Assembly (NCBI GenBank): GCA_900544445.1
Contig: UQVK01000092.1
Location: 1-15,957 of the forward strand
Direction of reading: 5' to 3'
Source of the DNA: an uncultured Lachnospiraceae bacterium
GTDB taxonomy: Bacteria; Bacillota; Clostridia; Lachnospirales; Lachnospiraceae
DNA: 15,957 nt
Below are positions 15,431-15,957 of this stretch, piece after piece. Made by a program: the position numbers and the translations under genes. Each line of letters starts with the position of its first letter. The first letter of the stretch is position 1. A model generated the notes under the pieces. The model searched no databases and was not told where the DNA came from. It saw only the letters and a program-made list of their open reading frames with translations.

Positions 15431-15856
15431 ATGAAAATCGTAGTAATAGACGGACAGGGCGGCCGAATGGGCGCCCTGCTCTGTGATAAAATCAGGAAAA
15501 ATAAGGAAAAGCTTCCCTCCGGTACGGAGTTCATCGCCATCGGCACAAACAGCGCGGCCACGGCCGCCATGCTGAAGGCCGGGGCGGACTTCGGGGCTAC
15601 CGGGGAAAATCCTGTGCTGGTAGCCTGCCGGGACGCTGACTTCATCATCGGTCCCTTAGGGATTATGGCCGCGGATTCTCTGCTGGGGGAAGTCACTCCC
15701 GCCATGGCGGTCGCCGTGGGAAGCAGCCTGGCGCAGAAGATCCTGCTTCCGGTCAACCGATGCAACCACCATGTGGTAGGGGTGCAGGATTACTCCATGG
15801 CGCGGTTGACCGATGAAGCGGTGGAGGATCTGCTTGCCTGCCTGGAAAAGAAATGA
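15431..15856 (+). CDS. DUF3842 family protein
   Basis: Conserved uncharacterised protein of clostridia, 141 residues. The N-terminus MKIVVIDGQGGRMG has a beta strand and glycine-rich loop like a Rossmann nucleotide-binding fold. The conserved IAIGTNSAATAAMLKAGAD, GATGENPV, DADFIIGPLGIM and GEVTPAMAVAVG blocks follow. The C-terminal NRCNHHVVGVQD carries closely spaced Cys and His residues that could bind metal. ATG 15431 is chosen over 15419 because GGAG lies six bases upstream of it and the family begins with MKIVVIDGQGG. It is probably the second gene of an operon with the SIMPL lipoprotein. No function is known, and I do not propose one. Confidence 0.92.
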   Translation: MKIVVIDGQGGRMGALLCDKIRKNKEKLPSGTEFIAIGTNSAATAAMLKAGADFGATGENPVLVACRDADFIIGPLGIMAADSLLGEVTPAMAVAVGSSLAQKILLPVNRCNHHVVGVQDYSMARLTDEAVEDLLACLEKK

Positions 15857-15890
15857 GGCTGAGTGAAGGCAACTGCCTTCACTCAGCCTC
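15855..15890. terminator. Strong bidirectional hairpin containing both stop codons
   Basis: GAGGCTGAGTGAAGGC (15855-15870) and its perfect complement (15875-15890) flank a four-base loop. The left arm begins inside the TGA of the DUF3842 gene, and the right arm contains the TGA of the convergent frame at 15879. The minus strand continues with ATTTCTTTTCC, a modest T tract; the plus strand has none. Confidence 0.75.
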
Positions 15891-15957
15891 AGCCAGCAGA
15901 TCCACGCTTCTTTCCACCGTTGCCCCATTCCGGTCCGTATAGAAAATATCCATCGTC
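15879..15957 (-). CDS. Partial convergent gene, C-terminus only
   Basis: Entering from the right edge on the minus strand, a frame reads TMDIFYTDRNGATVERSVDLL and then AEAE before a TGA at 15879-15881. The composition looks like real protein, and a convergent gene would explain the hairpin at 15855-15890. Only about 25 residues are visible and I do not recognise the family. A methionine at 15953 could be internal. Confidence 0.4.
   Translation of the reverse strand, partial: TMDIFYTDRNGATVERSVDLLAEAE

Overview
The window looks like a chromosomal core segment from an endospore-forming, Gram-positive Clostridia member, most likely Lachnospiraceae-like. The evidence is a spoIIID gene, a T-box riboswitch in front of proS, a methionine aminopeptidase with an N-terminal SEC-C motif, a DUF3842 gene, strong sigma-A promoters and AGGAGG-type ribosome binding sites. 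Base composition is moderate to high in GC for a clostridium, judged by eye. I see no insertion sequence, phage gene, CRISPR array, tRNA or rRNA. Coding is dense and almost every gene is recognisable.

Layout from left to right. Positions 1-1532 (minus) hold guaA, missing only its last few residues at the window edge and driven by a near-perfect sigma-A promoter. Next on the minus strand are a MATE efflux pump (1611-2993), the sporulation regulator spoIIID (3114-3380) and a large protein with an N-terminal pRiA4b ORF-3-like domain and a C-terminal SEC-C motif (3496-5376). A divergent promoter region separates these from a plus-strand cytoplasmic family-2 glycoside hydrolase (5534-7501). That gene converges on a minus-strand CDP-alcohol phosphatidyltransferase (7537-8115).

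The second half is dominated by protein synthesis. A complete proline-type T-box leader (about 8248-8570) precedes proS (8673-10478). Convergent to it are map (10572-11444) and an ABC-F ATPase of Uup type (11548-13452), both on the minus strand. Divergent from the ABC-F gene is an RsmJ-family 16S rRNA methyltransferase (13663-14484). A SIMPL-domain lipoprotein gene (14645-15397) and a DUF3842 gene (15431-15856) follow, probably as a two-gene operon. That operon ends in a strong hairpin shared with a convergent gene that enters from the right edge.

How the genes work together: proS (charging, controlled by uncharged tRNA-Pro), map (N-terminal methionine removal), the ABC-F protein (ribosome-associated ATPase) and RsmJ (rRNA methylation) form a translation-themed neighbourhood of about 6 kb. 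guaA supplies GMP. SpoIIID belongs to the mother-cell sporulation cascade, and a SigE-like promoter can be read in front of it. I found no convincing new multi-gene system. The best leads are RNA and regulatory structures (two leader or intergenic hairpins, the T-box details, a terminator containing two stop codons) and the poorly characterised pRiA4b/Rho_N-like/SEC-C protein.
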